Origin: Hyphomicrobiales bacterium
GTDB taxonomy: Bacteria; Pseudomonadota; Alphaproteobacteria; Rhizobiales; Xanthobacteraceae
DNA: 64,000 bases
Assembly: GCA_017305715.1 (NCBI GenBank)
Contig: JAFKKG010000009.1
Coordinates: 62,001-126,000 of the forward strand
Direction of reading: 5' to 3'
The notes below the pieces were generated by a model, which was not told where the DNA came from, did not search any database, and was given only the letters and a program-made list of their open reading frames with translations. The translations under genes and the position numbers were made by a program. Positions within the stretch are counted from its first letter, which is position 1, and each line of letters begins with the position of its first letter. Of the stretch, positions 37,043-47,915 are shown piece after piece.

Positions 37043-38419
37043 TCACGCCGCGTGCGGCACGGCTCCGAAGCGCGACACCACGATATCGTGCTTGGTCTCA
37101 TCGACCCGCACGGTCATGTCGAACCGCTCGCCGCGAAGCTCCTTGTTGAGCACTTCGGCGTTACGATGCAGCCAGCTGATCCCGGCTCCGTCAGAGGCGT
37201 CAATCGATAGATCCAGCGTCATGCGGAAGGTCGCCAGCCGGTCCTCGATCGCCGTCAGCAGGGTTTCGATCCCCTCGCCGGTCTCGGCCGAGACCAGGAA
37301 GCACGGCCGCTCCGCCGGACGGCGCGCGGCGATGTTGCGCAGATGATCGCGCTCCTCCGGATCGAAGCGATCGATCTTGTTCCAGACTTCGAGGATGCGT
37401 GCGCCGGCGTCCGGATCGATCCCGAGCTGGCGCAGCACCGCGTCGACGTCGCGCTCCTGCGCCTCGGCGTCCTCATGCGAGACGTCGCGGACATGCAGGA
37501 TGATATCCGCCTCCAGCACCTCTTCCAGCGTGGCACGAAACGCGGCGACCAGTTGCGTCGGCAGGTTGGAGATGAAGCCCACCGTGTCGGACAGCATCGC
37601 CTTGCCGCCATGCGGCAGGGTCAGCGCGCGCAAGGTCGGATCGAGGGTGGCGAACAGCATGTCGGCCGCCTGCACGTCGGCGCGGGTCAGCCGGTTGAAC
37701 AGCGTCGACTTGCCGGCGTTGGTGTAGCCGACCAGCGCTACCACGCGGTACGGCACCCGCTGCCGGCCGGCGCGATGTAGTCGCCGTGTCGCCTGCACCT
37801 TCTTCAATTCGTTCTCGAGGCGCGAGATGCGATCGCCGATCAAGCGCCGGTCGGCCTCGATCTGGGTTTCGCCCGGGCCACCCATGAAGCCGAAGCCGCC
37901 GCGCTGGCGTTCCAGATGGGTCCATGACCGCACCAGCCGGCTGCGCTGATAGTTCAGATGCGCCAGCTCGACCTGCAGCGAGCCTTCCTTGGTCTTGGCG
38001 CGGCGGCCGAAGATTTCCAGGATCAAGCCGGTGCGGTCGAGCACCTTGGTGTCCCAGGCCTTCTCGAGATTGCGTTGCTGGATCGGCGACAATGCGCAGT
38101 CCATCACGACCAGTTCGATGTCATGGCCTTTGATGAGGCCGAGGATCTCCTCGACCTTGCCCTTGCCGAGATAGGTCGCGGGTCTGAGCTGGCTGATCGG
38201 GGCGATCAGCGAATCAGCCACCGTCAGGTCGATGGCGCGCGCCAGGCCCGCGGCTTCTTCCAGCCGGGCGTCGGAATCGCGCACCGCCTCATTCGCCTGC
38301 GCATCGGCGTCGCCGCGGCGCGTACGCAAATAAGGACCGATGACGATCACCCGTCCGGTCTGTCTGTCTCCCGCCGACTGCGGACGGTCGGCGGCCCCTT
38401 CACGATCGAGGGGTTCCAA
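37043..38419 (-). CDS. hflX: ribosome-associated GTPase HflX
   Basis: A 458-aa GTPase. The N-terminal HflX domain includes [13 protein letters not shown], then the linker [20 protein letters not shown]. The G domain has G1 [13 protein letters not shown]3 DTVGF and G4 NKID. HflX splits or rescues stalled 70S ribosomes. It begins 11 bases after hfq, the usual hfq-hflX pair. The C-terminal domain ([18 protein letters not shown]) is complete. Confidence 0.96.
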   Translation of the reverse strand: MEPLDREGAADRPQSAGDRQTGRVIVIGPYLRTRRGDADAQANEAVRDSDARLEEAAGLARAIDLTVADSLIAPISQLRPATYLGKGKVEEILGLIKGHDIELVVMDCALSPIQQRNLEKAWDTKVLDRTGLILEIFGRRAKTKEGSLQVELAHLNYQRSRLVRSWTHLERQRGGFGFMGGPGETQIEADRRLIGDRISRLENELKKVQATRRLHRAGRQRVPYRVVALVGYTNAGKSTLFNRLTRADVQAADMLFATLDPTLRALTLPHGGKAMLSDTVGFISNLPTQLVAAFRATLEEVLEADIILHVRDVSHEDAEAQERDVDAVLRQLGIDPDAGARILEVWNKIDRFDPEERDHLRNIAARRPAERPCFLVSAETGEGIETLLTAIEDRLATFRMTLDLSIDASDGAGISWLHRNAEVLNKELRGERFDMTVRVDETKHDIVVSRFGAVPHAA

Positions 38420-38430
38420 TCAGGTCACTC

Positions 38431-38679
38431 TCAAGCCGGAGCATCCTCACCGCCTTCGAACAACTGGATCGGAGCGCCCGGCATGATGGTCGAAATCGCG
38501 TGCTTGTATACAAGCTGCGAATGGCCGTCGCGCCGAAGCAGCAGGCAGAAATTGTCGAACCAGGTGACAATCCCCTGCAGCTTTACTCCGTTGACCAGAA
38601 AGATCGTAAGTGGCGTTTTGGTTTTACGAACGTGATTTAGGAAGGTGTCTTGTAGGTTTTGTGCGCGGTCTGCCGCCAT
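38431..38679 (-). CDS. hfq: RNA chaperone Hfq
   Basis: An 82-aa Sm-like protein that forms hexamers and pairs small RNAs with mRNAs. The Sm1 part ([20 protein letters not shown]) and the Sm2 motif YKHAIST are intact, with the N-terminal [12 protein letters not shown] helix. The C-terminal tail is short, as in rhizobia, where Hfq also supports nifA and nitrogen regulation. It lies between ntrX and hflX. Confidence 0.98.
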   Translation of the reverse strand: MAADRAQNLQDTFLNHVRKTKTPLTIFLVNGVKLQGIVTWFDNFCLLLRRDGHSQLVYKHAISTIMPGAPIQLFEGGEDAPA

Positions 38680-38937
38680 TTTTGTTGTCCCGCTTGTGCT
38701 TCTTTTTATTAAACCGGTTGTTGCTCTCTCACGGAGCCTGCCCCGATCGCCGGCTTCCCCTGAGATCCCCCTCCGGTAAGCTCGGCGGAACGATTAGAGG
38801 GCACGCGCGCTTTTTAGGCAAGCCAGTTCGCGCGTCACCCCCTAGGAACCCAGTGACCATTCTCCGTAATTCTCCGGAAAGAGATGAATATTCTCAGGCA
38901 AGTGCATGGATCGGCGCGACCCCTTTTGGGCTGGATT

Positions 38938-40308
38938 TCACCCGACCCCGAGCGCCTTGAGCTTGCGATGCAGGGCCGAGCGCTCCATGCCGACGAATTC
39001 CGCTGTGCGAGAAATGTTGCCGGAGAACCGGCTGATCTGGGCGATCAGATAGTCACGCTCGAACACTTCCCGCGCTTCGCGCAGCGGTAGCCCCATGATG
39101 TGCTCGCCATTGTTGCTGGTCGGCATCGCCGGCACCATCGACCCGACATCCTGCGGCAGCATGTCGGCGGTGACGATCGCTTCCGGACCGCCGCCGGCCA
39201 GGATCATCACGCGCTCGACGTTGTTACGAAGCTGGCGAACGTTGCCGGGCCAGACATGGGATTGCAGCACCGCCATCGCATCCTGACCGATCTGGCGTTT
39301 CGGCAAGCCGGTCGCGATCGATATCTGGTCCATGAAATAGTCGATCAATTCGGGAATATCCTCACGCCGTTCCGAGAGCGGCGGAACCCGGATCGGCACC
39401 ACCGACAGGCGATGATAGAGATCCTCGCGGAACCGTCCTTCGGCGATTTCCTCCTCCAGGTTGCGCGCGGTCGAGGAGATGATGCGGACGTCGACATGCA
39501 CCTTGGCGGTGCCCCCCGAACGCTGGAAGGTCTGATCGACCAGCACGCGCAAGATCTTGTTCTGGGTTTCGCGCGGCATGTCGGCAATTTCGTCGATGAA
39601 CAGCGTGCCGCCATGGGCTTCTTCCAGCGCTCCGGCCTTGCGCGCCTGCTCGCCATTGGTCTGCTCGATCCCGAACATCTCGACTTCCATCCGCTCCGGC
39701 GTGATCGCGGCGGCGTTGATGACGACGAATGGCCCCTCGGCGCGGCTCGACGCGTGGTGCAGCGTGCGCGCCGCCAGTTCCTTGCCCGACCCCGGAGGGC
39801 CGACGATCAGGATGCGGCTGTTGGCCTTGGCGGCCCGGTCGATGGTCTGACGTAGCTGGTTCATGCAGGCCGAGCGCCCGGTCAGGACGCTGGCCGCTGG
39901 AGCCAGTTGCTTCAGCTCCTTCACTTCGCGTTTCAGCCGCGAGGTTTCCAGCGCCCGCGTCGCCACCAGGATCAGCCGGTCCGATTTGAAGGGCTTTTCG
40001 ATGAAGTCGTAGGCTCCGCGCTTGATCGCGGCGACCGCGGTCTCGATGTTGCCGTGGCCGGAGATCATCACCACCGGCACCTCGGCATGGTCCTTCTTGA
40101 TCTGCTCGAGCAACTGCAAGCCGTCGAGCTTGGAACCCTGCAGCCAGATGTCGAGGAACACCAGATGCGGGCGGCGGTTGGCGATCTCGGCGAGCGCCGA
40201 ATCGCTGTCCCGCGCGGTCCGGGTGCTGAAGCCTTCGTCGTCCAGAATGCCCGCAACGAGGTCCCGGATATCTGCTTCGTCGTCGACAATCAGAATGTCA
40301 CTGGCCAT
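38938..40308 (-). CDS. ntrX: nitrogen regulation response regulator NtrX
   Basis: A 456-aa AAA+ response regulator. The receiver domain has phospho-acceptor Asp53 in LVFLDIWLQG. The central domain has Walker A GPPGSGKELAA and Walker B GGTLFIDEIAD. The sigma-54-contact loop GAFTGA is absent; the region reads FGIEQTNGEQARKAGALEE, as known for NtrX of alphaproteobacteria, so it probably does not activate sigma-54 promoters in the usual way. A Fis-type helix-turn-helix closes the protein (NISRTAEFVGMERSALHRKL). The ntrY stop is 17 bases upstream. Confidence 0.96.
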   Translation of the reverse strand: MASDILIVDDEADIRDLVAGILDDEGFSTRTARDSDSALAEIANRRPHLVFLDIWLQGSKLDGLQLLEQIKKDHAEVPVVMISGHGNIETAVAAIKRGAYDFIEKPFKSDRLILVATRALETSRLKREVKELKQLAPAASVLTGRSACMNQLRQTIDRAAKANSRILIVGPPGSGKELAARTLHHASSRAEGPFVVINAAAITPERMEVEMFGIEQTNGEQARKAGALEEAHGGTLFIDEIADMPRETQNKILRVLVDQTFQRSGGTAKVHVDVRIISSTARNLEEEIAEGRFREDLYHRLSVVPIRVPPLSERREDIPELIDYFMDQISIATGLPKRQIGQDAMAVLQSHVWPGNVRQLRNNVERVMILAGGGPEAIVTADMLPQDVGSMVPAMPTSNNGEHIMGLPLREAREVFERDYLIAQISRFSGNISRTAEFVGMERSALHRKLKALGVG

Positions 40309-40325
40309 GGGTTACACCTGTCTTG

Positions 40326-42680
40326 TCAGTTGCCTGTCGCAGCTTCGATTTTTGCTTCATCATTGGTCGTCGATGTCGCCTCATTGGTTCCGGAAGCAGG
40401 CGGTTTTGTTTCGCCATCCTGCAACTTTGTCGGCGCGGCCGGCTCCTTGCCGTCGGCTTTCGGCGCCTGGCCCGAGACGGCGAAGCGCAACCGCATCCAG
40501 GCGCCCCGCTGCCCTGCCCGGAAGTCAGAGGCATCCTTGAGTTCGATGCGGCCACCATGGTCTTCGAGCACCCGGCCGACGATCGCGAGGCCGAGCCCGG
40601 TGCCCTTCTGCCGCGTCGTCACATAGGGCTCTAGCAGGCGCGCCCGGGAAGTCTTCGGCAGGCCGATACCGTTGTCGATCACGTCGATCACGATGTCGTC
40701 GCCCTCCTGCGCGGCGATGACATCGATGCGGCCCTTGCCCAGTTCTTCCAGCGGGACCTGCTCGATCGCTTCGGTTGCGTTCTTGATGATGTTGGTCAGC
40801 GCCTGCGAAATCAGCCGGCGGTCGAACTGCGCCCGTATCGGGTCCTGTTTGATTTCGGCCTCGATATCGAGGTCGGGATGTCCGACCTTCATCAGGAACA
40901 CGGCCTGGCGCACGGTATCGGCGACATCCTCGCCTTCCATGACCGGTTTGGGCATCCGTGCAAACCGCGAGAATTCATCGACCATCCGCCTGATATCGTC
41001 GACCTGCCGCACGATGGTGTCGGTGCACTGCTCGAAGATGCCCTTGTCCTCGGTGATGACCTTGCCGAATTTGCGGCGGATGCGTTCAGCCGAAAGCTGG
41101 ATCGGCGTCAGGGGATTCTTGATTTCGTGGGCGATGCGGCGCGCCACGTCGCCCCAGGCCGAGGTGCGCTGCGCGGAAACCAGCTCGGTGATGTCGTCGA
41201 GCGTGATGATGTAGCTGTCGCGCGACTGGCCGGTCTGTTCGGCGCTGACGCGAACCGACAGGTTGCGCTCATGGCCGTCGCGGGTGATGGTGATCTGGCC
41301 CTGCACCAGCTTCTGCGTGCCCTCGCGCGCGGTTTTCATCATGTCATCGAGCTCGGGCAGCACCTCCGACAGCGGATGATCCAGCGTCTCGGATTCGGCA
41401 TGCCCGATCAGCTTTTCGGCCGAACGGTTCAGGATGCCGACGCTGCCGGAGGCATCGACGCCGATGATGCCGGCGCTGGCCGACGACAGCACCGCTTCGA
41501 TGAAACGGCGGCGGCTGTCGATCAGGTCGCTGGCGCTGACCAGTTCATCGCGCTGGGTGCGCAATTCCTGGGTCATCTTGTTGAAGGTCTCGCCGAGCTG
41601 GGCGAGATCGCCTTCCGATTTGTGAACGGGCACCTGCACATGCAGATCGCCGGTGGACACGATGTTGGCGGCGCTCATCAGATTGCGGATCGGCGCCACC
41701 AGCCAGTTGGCAAAATTGAGCCCGATCAGCACCGACGCCATCAGGATCGTCAGCGCGATCACCGCAAACATCAGCGCGAACGCGACCTGGATGCCGAGCC
41801 GGCGGGCCTCGATCTGCGCGTATTCGGCGACGCTGGCCTCAGTCTGTTTCAACTGGCTGATGACGCGTGGATCGAGCAGACGTGCGACATAAAGGAAGGT
41901 ATCGGGGAACGTACGCAGACGAATGACGGCAGCGACGTAATTGGCTTCAGGGAACACCGCGATCTGCGGCTCCTTCTCGTCGACATTGCTGAGGAAATCT
42001 TGCGGCGGCGTCGTGAAGTCCTGCTGAATTCCGGTATTCGCCGACGCCAGCACGTTGCCGTCCTTGTTGACCAGCATGGTACTTGGCAGGTTTCGCGCAG
42101 CGGCGTTTGCGGTCAACCATTCGAGAAACGACTTGCGATCCTGCTCGTACAGCGGCCGAGCTTGAGGAACAGAAAGGTCGTTGGCCATTCCCAGAATATC
42201 GCCGCGGATAAGTTGGGCGTGTTCGTAGGTGTATGCGCGGGCAATGATCAACGAGTTCTCGATCACCCCGCGCGTCGGCCCCGAGAACAGCCGGTCGAGG
42301 CCGCGATCGATGGTGACGTTGGCCACGATCGCCACCAGCACCGCCGGCAGCACCGCAATCACCGAGAACAAGCCCACGATCTGGACGTGCAGCCTGGCCG
42401 CCGCCCGGCCACGGCGCCGTGCCTGCACCACTTGCCAGACCTCGCGGGTGATGATGGCCACCAGCAGCAGGATGGTCGCGGCATTGATCAACAGGAAGGA
42501 ATAGACAACGTGCTTCGTCGGCTCGATCGGCGTCAGGCCCGAAAGCACGATGAAGGTCAGGAATGCCGATAACAGCGCCGTGACGACCGCAAACGGCGCC
42601 ACCCACTTCCGCAGGATTCCTCCTGCGGAGTCGGCAAGCGAAGGATCAAAGGTAGGCGCCGAGGTCTCTGCGGTGGTCAT
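40326..42680 (-). CDS. ntrY: nitrogen regulation sensor histidine kinase NtrY
   Basis: A 784-aa membrane kinase. Three or four N-terminal helices (about 30-150) enclose a periplasmic sensor region (about 165-300), followed by a further helix near 310. Then come HAMP (NWLVAPIRNLMSAANIVSTG), PAS (SAGIIGVDASGSVGILN), a HisKA domain with His in [15 protein letters not shown], and an ATPase with N box and GIGLPKTSR / GTGLGLAIV. The C-terminal 50 residues are Pro/Thr/Ala-rich. It phosphorylates NtrX. It is 143 bases after ntrC, so a separate promoter is possible. Confidence 0.96.
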   Translation of the reverse strand: MTTAETSAPTFDPSLADSAGGILRKWVAPFAVVTALLSAFLTFIVLSGLTPIEPTKHVVYSFLLINAATILLLVAIITREVWQVVQARRRGRAAARLHVQIVGLFSVIAVLPAVLVAIVANVTIDRGLDRLFSGPTRGVIENSLIIARAYTYEHAQLIRGDILGMANDLSVPQARPLYEQDRKSFLEWLTANAAARNLPSTMLVNKDGNVLASANTGIQQDFTTPPQDFLSNVDEKEPQIAVFPEANYVAAVIRLRTFPDTFLYVARLLDPRVISQLKQTEASVAEYAQIEARRLGIQVAFALMFAVIALTILMASVLIGLNFANWLVAPIRNLMSAANIVSTGDLHVQVPVHKSEGDLAQLGETFNKMTQELRTQRDELVSASDLIDSRRRFIEAVLSSASAGIIGVDASGSVGILNRSAEKLIGHAESETLDHPLSEVLPELDDMMKTAREGTQKLVQGQITITRDGHERNLSVRVSAEQTGQSRDSYIITLDDITELVSAQRTSAWGDVARRIAHEIKNPLTPIQLSAERIRRKFGKVITEDKGIFEQCTDTIVRQVDDIRRMVDEFSRFARMPKPVMEGEDVADTVRQAVFLMKVGHPDLDIEAEIKQDPIRAQFDRRLISQALTNIIKNATEAIEQVPLEELGKGRIDVIAAQEGDDIVIDVIDNGIGLPKTSRARLLEPYVTTRQKGTGLGLAIVGRVLEDHGGRIELKDASDFRAGQRGAWMRLRFAVSGQAPKADGKEPAAPTKLQDGETKPPASGTNEATSTTNDEAKIEAATGN

Positions 42681-42823
42681 TCCGGCAATCGGTGATCTGA
42701 AAGGCTTTATATCCGCCTGCCGCGGACTGATGCATTCATATCACAATGTTGCCAAATTGCGACAATTCCGCGGCGCGCGTCGCTGCGAAAGCCATCGATC
42801 CCCGTATTTCGACGGAGCCTAAA

Positions 42824-44266
42824 TCAGCCGCCGCTTCGATAGACCTGAATATCGAGGTCCCTGATCTTCTTGCGCAGCGTATTGCGGTTGAGGCCGAGCA
42901 GGTCGGCGGCGCGGATTTGATTGCCGCGCGTTGCCGCCAATGCGGCCGTCAGCAGCGGCACCTCGATTTCCTTGAGGATGCGATGGTAGAGTCCCGGCGG
43001 CGGCACGCCGTTCGGGAAGCCCGAGAAATGCGATGAAAGGTAGGCTTCGACCGCGCCGCCGAGATTCTCGACGCCGAGCGGCGCATTGCCGCCGGAGGTC
43101 ACGGCCGGCGGCGCCAATTCGCCGTCAATCACGGAACCCGTGATCACATCCTGCGGATAGAGCGCTGCGAGCCGGCGTGCCAGGTTTTCCAGTTCGCGCA
43201 CATTGCCGGGCCAGCGGTGCTGCTTGAGGCGGTCCAGCGCCAGCGTATCCAGCTTCTTGGGCGGCAGCCCATCCTTCTCGGCGAGCGAGAAGAAATGCCG
43301 AATCAGGTCGGGCAGATCCTCGATCCGCTCGCGTAGCGGCGGCAGCCGCAGCGGCACGACGTTCAAGCGGAAAAACAAATCTTCACGGAACAGGCCCTGC
43401 TGGATCAGGATGCGCAGATCCTTGTTGCTGGCCGCCACGATCCGCACGTCGGTCTTGATCGGGGTTCGGCCGCCGACGGTGGTGTATTCGCCCTGCTGCA
43501 GCACACGCAGCAATCTGGTTTGCGCCTCCATCGGCATATCGCCGATTTCGTCGAGGAACAGTGTGCCGCCCTCGGCCTGTTCAAACCGGCCGGAAGCGCG
43601 CGTATTGGCCCCCGTGAACGCACCGCGTTCATGGCCGAACAATTCGGATTCAATAAGGTCGCGCGGGATCGCGGCCATGTTGACCGCAACGAACGGCCCG
43701 TTGCGCCGCTTGCCGTAGTCGTGCAGCGCGCGGGCAACCAGTTCCTTGCCGGTGCCGGACTCGCCGGAGATCATCACGGTGAGGTCGGTCTGCATCAGGC
43801 GGGCCAGCACACGGTAGATTTCCTGCATCGCCGGCGAACGGCCGACCAGCGGGATCGAATCGAACTCGCCCTCGTCGGCGGAACTCGCCACCCGCTCCTT
43901 CGGCTCCGCCAGGGCGCGGCCGACGATGGTGATCAGCTCCTTCAGATCGAACGGTTTCGGCAGATATTCGTAAGCGCCGCGCTCCGAGGCGCGGATCGCC
44001 GTCATGAAGGTGTTCTGCGCGCTCATGACGATGACCGGAAGGTTCGGCCGCATCTTCTTGATCCGCGGCAGCAGGTCGAACGCGTTCTCGTCGGGCATCA
44101 CGACGTCGGTGATGACGAGATCACCCTCGCCCTGGCTGACCCAACGCCATAGCGTAGCTGCGTTTCCGGTGAGGCGCACCTCATATCCGGCGCGCGAAAG
44201 AGCCTGATTCAGAACCGTACGGATGGCGGTGTCGTCATCGGCGACAAGTATGCTACCTGCGGGCAT
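42824..44266 (-). CDS. ntrC: nitrogen regulation protein NtrC, sigma-54 activator
   Basis: A 480-aa enhancer-binding protein. The receiver has Asp54 ([10 protein letters not shown]). The AAA+ domain has Walker [16 protein letters not shown], an intact GAFTGA loop ([17 protein letters not shown]) and Walker [12 protein letters not shown]. The C-terminal Fis-type helix-turn-helix is [21 protein letters not shown]. It activates nitrogen-starvation genes with sigma-54. It begins 9 bases after ntrB. Confidence 0.97.
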   Translation of the reverse strand: MPAGSILVADDDTAIRTVLNQALSRAGYEVRLTGNAATLWRWVSQGEGDLVITDVVMPDENAFDLLPRIKKMRPNLPVIVMSAQNTFMTAIRASERGAYEYLPKPFDLKELITIVGRALAEPKERVASSADEGEFDSIPLVGRSPAMQEIYRVLARLMQTDLTVMISGESGTGKELVARALHDYGKRRNGPFVAVNMAAIPRDLIESELFGHERGAFTGANTRASGRFEQAEGGTLFLDEIGDMPMEAQTRLLRVLQQGEYTTVGGRTPIKTDVRIVAASNKDLRILIQQGLFREDLFFRLNVVPLRLPPLRERIEDLPDLIRHFFSLAEKDGLPPKKLDTLALDRLKQHRWPGNVRELENLARRLAALYPQDVITGSVIDGELAPPAVTSGGNAPLGVENLGGAVEAYLSSHFSGFPNGVPPPGLYHRILKEIEVPLLTAALAATRGNQIRAADLLGLNRNTLRKKIRDLDIQVYRSGG

Positions 44267-44275
44267 TGTTATTCC

Positions 44276-45451
44276 TCATCTTGCATCCTGTGAGGCAGGC
44301 GATGGCGTACCCGAAACGTCATCGCGATTGCTTTGGTCGAAATGCTTGGCGGCGTTGAACATCGGCAGCAGCACGCGGAACGTGGTCTTCCGCGATTGCG
44401 ATTCGCACTCGATGATGCCGCCGTGATCGCCGACGATCTTGGCAACCAGGGCGAGACCAAGCCCGCTGCCGGTCTGTTTGGTGGTCACGAACGGATCGAA
44501 CAGGTTCGGCAGCAGGTCTTCCGGCACGCCGGAGCCGTTGTCCTTGACGCAAAATTCCAGCGGCAGCGACACCCGCGATTTCTTGCCTGGCACCGACAGG
44601 CGGACGCCGGGGCGGAACGCGGTGGTGAGCTGGATTTCCGCATCGCTGCCGAGATCGGCGACCGCTTCGGCGGCGTTCTTCACCAGATTGAGGAACACCT
44701 GGATGAGCTGATCCTGATTGGCCAGCACCGGGGGCAATGAAGGATCGTATTCCTCGACGAAGCGGATGTTGCGGGCAAAGCCCGATTGCGCCAGCCGTTT
44801 GACGTGATCGAGCACGGAATGGATGTTGACGGGGCCGCGCGCCACCGGCCGGTCGTCGCCGAACACTTCCATGCGGTCGACCAGCGTGACGATGCGGTCG
44901 GCCTCGTCGCAGATCAGCCGCGTCAGCATACGGTCTTCGGACGACGCCGCCTGCTCCAGCAATTGCGCCGCGCCGCGAATGCCGGACAGCGGATTCTTGA
45001 TTTCATGCGCCAGCATCGCCGCCAGCGCGATCACCGAGCGTGCCGCGCTCCGATGCGTCAATTGCCGGTCCATCTTGTCGGCGATGGTGCGCTCCTGCAG
45101 CATCACGACGATGTGGCCCGGCCGCTCGGTCAAAGGAGCAACGTGAAGGTCGACCTGACGGTCGCCGCCGATCCGGGGCGTGCCGAGATCGACCTTGTAT
45201 TCGTTGACCGGTGAACTGCTCGATCGCACCTGATCGATCAGCGCCAGCAGCGGGCTGCCGAACGGCACCAACTCCTTGAGCGACTGCCGTTGCAGGAACT
45301 GGGTCGATATCTCGAAAAACGATTCGGCGGCGATGTTGGCGTCAACGATGCGGCCGTCGGGCGCAATCAGCAGCACCGGATTGGGCAGCGCGTTGAGGAT
45401 CGCGTCGCTTTCGGAGGGCATTCGCCGGCGTTGTTCTGCGGCCGAATTCAT
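44276..45451 (-). CDS. ntrB: nitrogen regulation sensor kinase NtrB
   Basis: A 391-aa cytoplasmic kinase/phosphatase controlling NtrC, normally under PII protein control. The PAS domain ([20 protein letters not shown]) is followed by HisKA with His149 in [20 protein letters not shown], and an ATPase with [18 protein letters not shown] and GSGLGLALV. The ATG at 45451 overlaps the dusB stop by 4 bases, so I prefer it to the codon five residues earlier. Confidence 0.96.
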   Translation of the reverse strand: MNSAAEQRRRMPSESDAILNALPNPVLLIAPDGRIVDANIAAESFFEISTQFLQRQSLKELVPFGSPLLALIDQVRSSSSPVNEYKVDLGTPRIGGDRQVDLHVAPLTERPGHIVVMLQERTIADKMDRQLTHRSAARSVIALAAMLAHEIKNPLSGIRGAAQLLEQAASSEDRMLTRLICDEADRIVTLVDRMEVFGDDRPVARGPVNIHSVLDHVKRLAQSGFARNIRFVEEYDPSLPPVLANQDQLIQVFLNLVKNAAEAVADLGSDAEIQLTTAFRPGVRLSVPGKKSRVSLPLEFCVKDNGSGVPEDLLPNLFDPFVTTKQTGSGLGLALVAKIVGDHGGIIECESQSRKTTFRVLLPMFNAAKHFDQSNRDDVSGTPSPASQDAR

Positions 45452-46482
45452 GCAGCAGCACTCCATGCAAAATCGTCATAGGCGTCCTGGAGCGATCGAT
45501 GCACCCGATGTGGATCCTCCGACGTCAGAATCTTTTGCCGCCAGCCCTTGAGGGGTTCGACCGGTACACGGCTGCATTCGGCAGCGATCTCGAGCGCCCA
45601 GCCGAGATGCTTGCGCGCGTGCTTGAGTCCGATGCGCAGGCCATAATGGCGGCAGATTTCATCATAGAGCGCGCGGATATGCGTGAGCTGTTCGGACAAT
45701 GAGGGTGTGCTCTCAGCTTTGCCACCTTCAAGCCGACGGCCGATCTGGCCGGGTAACCACGGTTGCCCCTGCGCGCCACGTCCGATCATGACGGCATCCG
45801 CACCCGACATTTCGAGCGCACTCTCCGCCTTCTCGAACGAGGTGATGTCGCCGTTGACGACGAGCGGAATCGAGATCGCATGCTTGACTGCGCGGACCGC
45901 GCTCCAATCCGCCTCGCCCTTGTAGAACTGGCAGCGCGTGCGCCCGTGCACCGTGATCATCTGCACGCCCGCCGCTTCCGCGCGGCGCGCGAGTTCGGGT
46001 GCGTTGAGAGAATCGTGGTCCCAGCCGAGCCGCATCTTCAGCGTCACCGGCACCTTGACGGCCGCGATCGTCGCCTCGATCAGTTTCAGCGCATGATCGA
46101 GATCGCGCATCAGCGCCGAACCGGACTGGCCACCGGTAACGTGACGCGCCGGGCAACCCATGTTGATATCGATGATGTCGGCGCCCCCAGCCTCGGCCAC
46201 TCTGGCCCCTTCCGCCATCCAATGGGTCTGGCAGCCCGCAAGCTGGACGACATGCGGCCCGATTCCCGCAGCCTCGCAGCGCAATACCGACATCGGCCTG
46301 CCATGCACGAGGTCGTCGCTGGCGGTCATCTCGGAAACGACGAGTCCAGCTCCGAGGGTGGCGGCGAGGCGTCGAAAAGGGGCGTCGGTGATGCCGGACA
46401 TCGGCGCCAGGAGAACCCGGTTCGCAACCGAAATATCGCCTATCTTCAACGGTTTATGGCGTAGGTTGTCGAGGCCGGTCAC
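45448..46482 (-). CDS. dusB: tRNA-dihydrouridine synthase DusB (NifR3)
   Basis: A 344-aa FMN-dependent TIM-barrel enzyme that reduces uridines in the tRNA D-loop. Family motifs: [38 protein letters not shown] with the catalytic Cys, KMRLGWD, and [17 protein letters not shown]. Known in rhizobia as nifR3, upstream of ntrBC in one operon; the 4-base overlap with ntrB fits this. The upstream 250 bases contain the promoter region shared with the divergent ispDF. Confidence 0.96.
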   Translation of the reverse strand: MTGLDNLRHKPLKIGDISVANRVLLAPMSGITDAPFRRLAATLGAGLVVSEMTASDDLVHGRPMSVLRCEAAGIGPHVVQLAGCQTHWMAEGARVAEAGGADIIDINMGCPARHVTGGQSGSALMRDLDHALKLIEATIAAVKVPVTLKMRLGWDHDSLNAPELARRAEAAGVQMITVHGRTRCQFYKGEADWSAVRAVKHAISIPLVVNGDITSFEKAESALEMSGADAVMIGRGAQGQPWLPGQIGRRLEGGKAESTPSLSEQLTHIRALYDEICRHYGLRIGLKHARKHLGWALEIAAECSRVPVEPLKGWRQKILTSEDPHRVHRSLQDAYDDFAWSAAA

Positions 46483-46732
46483 GGCAATCTCATTGGTGTG
46501 GCGGCCGCTTCATTGCAACCGTCCGCGCATATTGTGAGCACAAATCTTGTGCAGTCAAGCTTCATGCCTACACTTTAGACAGTTCTATCATTTGTGCAAG
46601 TGCACTGCAACAAAAACTGCTTTTCCCACAGCTAACGGGAATCGCTCTGTTTTTGCGCATTCGGCATGGTAATGGCTGTGCGCCGCAAGGCCCGAACCCC
46701 GCCTCACCCGTTTCGTCCGTAACTTGAGTCAA

Positions 46733-47914
46733 ATGCCGAAACCTCAGCGTACAGCAGCCATTCTCGTCGCAGCCGGACGCGGGCTTCGCGCCGGCACCGG
46801 CGGGCCCAAGCAATACCGTACGATCGGCGGGCAGACCGTGATCTTCCGGGCGATGGAGGCGTTCTGCCGCCATCCGGATGTGTTTGCCGTGCAGCCGGTT
46901 GTGAACCCCGATGACGCTGCGATCTTCAACGAGGCGGTCGCGGGCCTGCGCCATCAGCCGCCGACCAACGGCGGCGCGACACGCCAGGCCTCGGTGCATG
47001 CCGGGCTCGAGGCGCTGGCCGGTGAGAAACCCGATATCGTCCTGATCCACGACGCGGCGCGCCCCTTCGTGACAGCGGCGGTGATTTCGCGCGCGATCGA
47101 CGCCGCCGGCCGTACCGGAGCGGCCGTGCCGGCGGTCGCCGTCACCGATACGATCAAGCAAGTCGGCGATACCGGCAATGTCGAGGCGACGCCGGACCGC
47201 GCGAGGCTGCGCATCGCGCAAACGCCGCAAGCCTTTCGCTTCGATGTGATCCTCGACGCGCATCGCCGCGCGGCGCGCGATGGGCGCAGCGATTTCACCG
47301 ATGATGCCGCGCTCGCCGAATGGGCGGGATTGACGGTGGCAACCTTTGAAGGCGATCCTGCCAACATGAAGCTCACGACCCCAGAAGATTTCGTCCGCGA
47401 GGAAGCCCGCCTCGGCGCCATGCTCGGCGACATCAGGACCGGCACTGGCTACGACGTCCACGCCTTCGGCGACGGCGATCATCTGATGATCTGCGGCGTT
47501 CATGTGCCGCATACGCGCGGCTTTCTCGCCCATTCCGACGGCGACGTCGGATTGCATGCCATGGTCGACGCCATCCTCGGCGCGCTGGCGGACGGCGATA
47601 TCGGTTCGCACTTCCCGCCCAGCGATCCCAAATGGAAGGGCGCTGCCTCCGACCGCTTCCTGAAATATGCGGTCGATCGCGTCACCGCGCGCGGCGGCCG
47701 CATCGCCAATCTCGAGGTCACGCTGATCTGCGAGCGGCCCAAGATCGGACCGCTGCGTGACTCCATGCGCGCCCGCATCGCCGAGATTACCGGGCTCGAC
47801 ATCTCGCGCATCGCCGTCAAGGCGACGACCAGCGAACGGCTCGGCTTCACCGGCCGCGAGGAAGGCATCGCCGCGACGGCAGCCGCCACCATCCGCCTTC
47901 CCTGGAGCGAGTAG
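46733..47914 (+). CDS. ispDF: bifunctional IspD/IspF isoprenoid enzyme
   Basis: A 393-aa fusion in the MEP pathway. The N-terminal IspD part (about 1-225) has AAILVAAGRGLRAG, QTPQAFRFDVIL and the DDAALAEW segment; it forms CDP-methylerythritol. The C-terminal IspF part (about 232-393) has TGTGYDVHAFGDGDH and GFLAHSDGDVGLHAMVDAIL with the zinc ligands; it makes the cyclodiphosphate. Fusion is usual in alphaproteobacteria. I use the ATG of MPKPQRTAA; a TTG three codons earlier is possible. Confidence 0.96.
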   Translation: MPKPQRTAAILVAAGRGLRAGTGGPKQYRTIGGQTVIFRAMEAFCRHPDVFAVQPVVNPDDAAIFNEAVAGLRHQPPTNGGATRQASVHAGLEALAGEKPDIVLIHDAARPFVTAAVISRAIDAAGRTGAAVPAVAVTDTIKQVGDTGNVEATPDRARLRIAQTPQAFRFDVILDAHRRAARDGRSDFTDDAALAEWAGLTVATFEGDPANMKLTTPEDFVREEARLGAMLGDIRTGTGYDVHAFGDGDHLMICGVHVPHTRGFLAHSDGDVGLHAMVDAILGALADGDIGSHFPPSDPKWKGAASDRFLKYAVDRVTARGGRIANLEVTLICERPKIGPLRDSMRARIAEITGLDISRIAVKATTSERLGFTGREEGIAATAAATIRLPWSE

Positions 47915-47915
47915 C

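Noticed and set aside
40878-42572. A 564-codon plus-strand frame opposite ntrY
   Set aside because: Shadow of ntrY; low-complexity His/Gln/Arg-rich translation.
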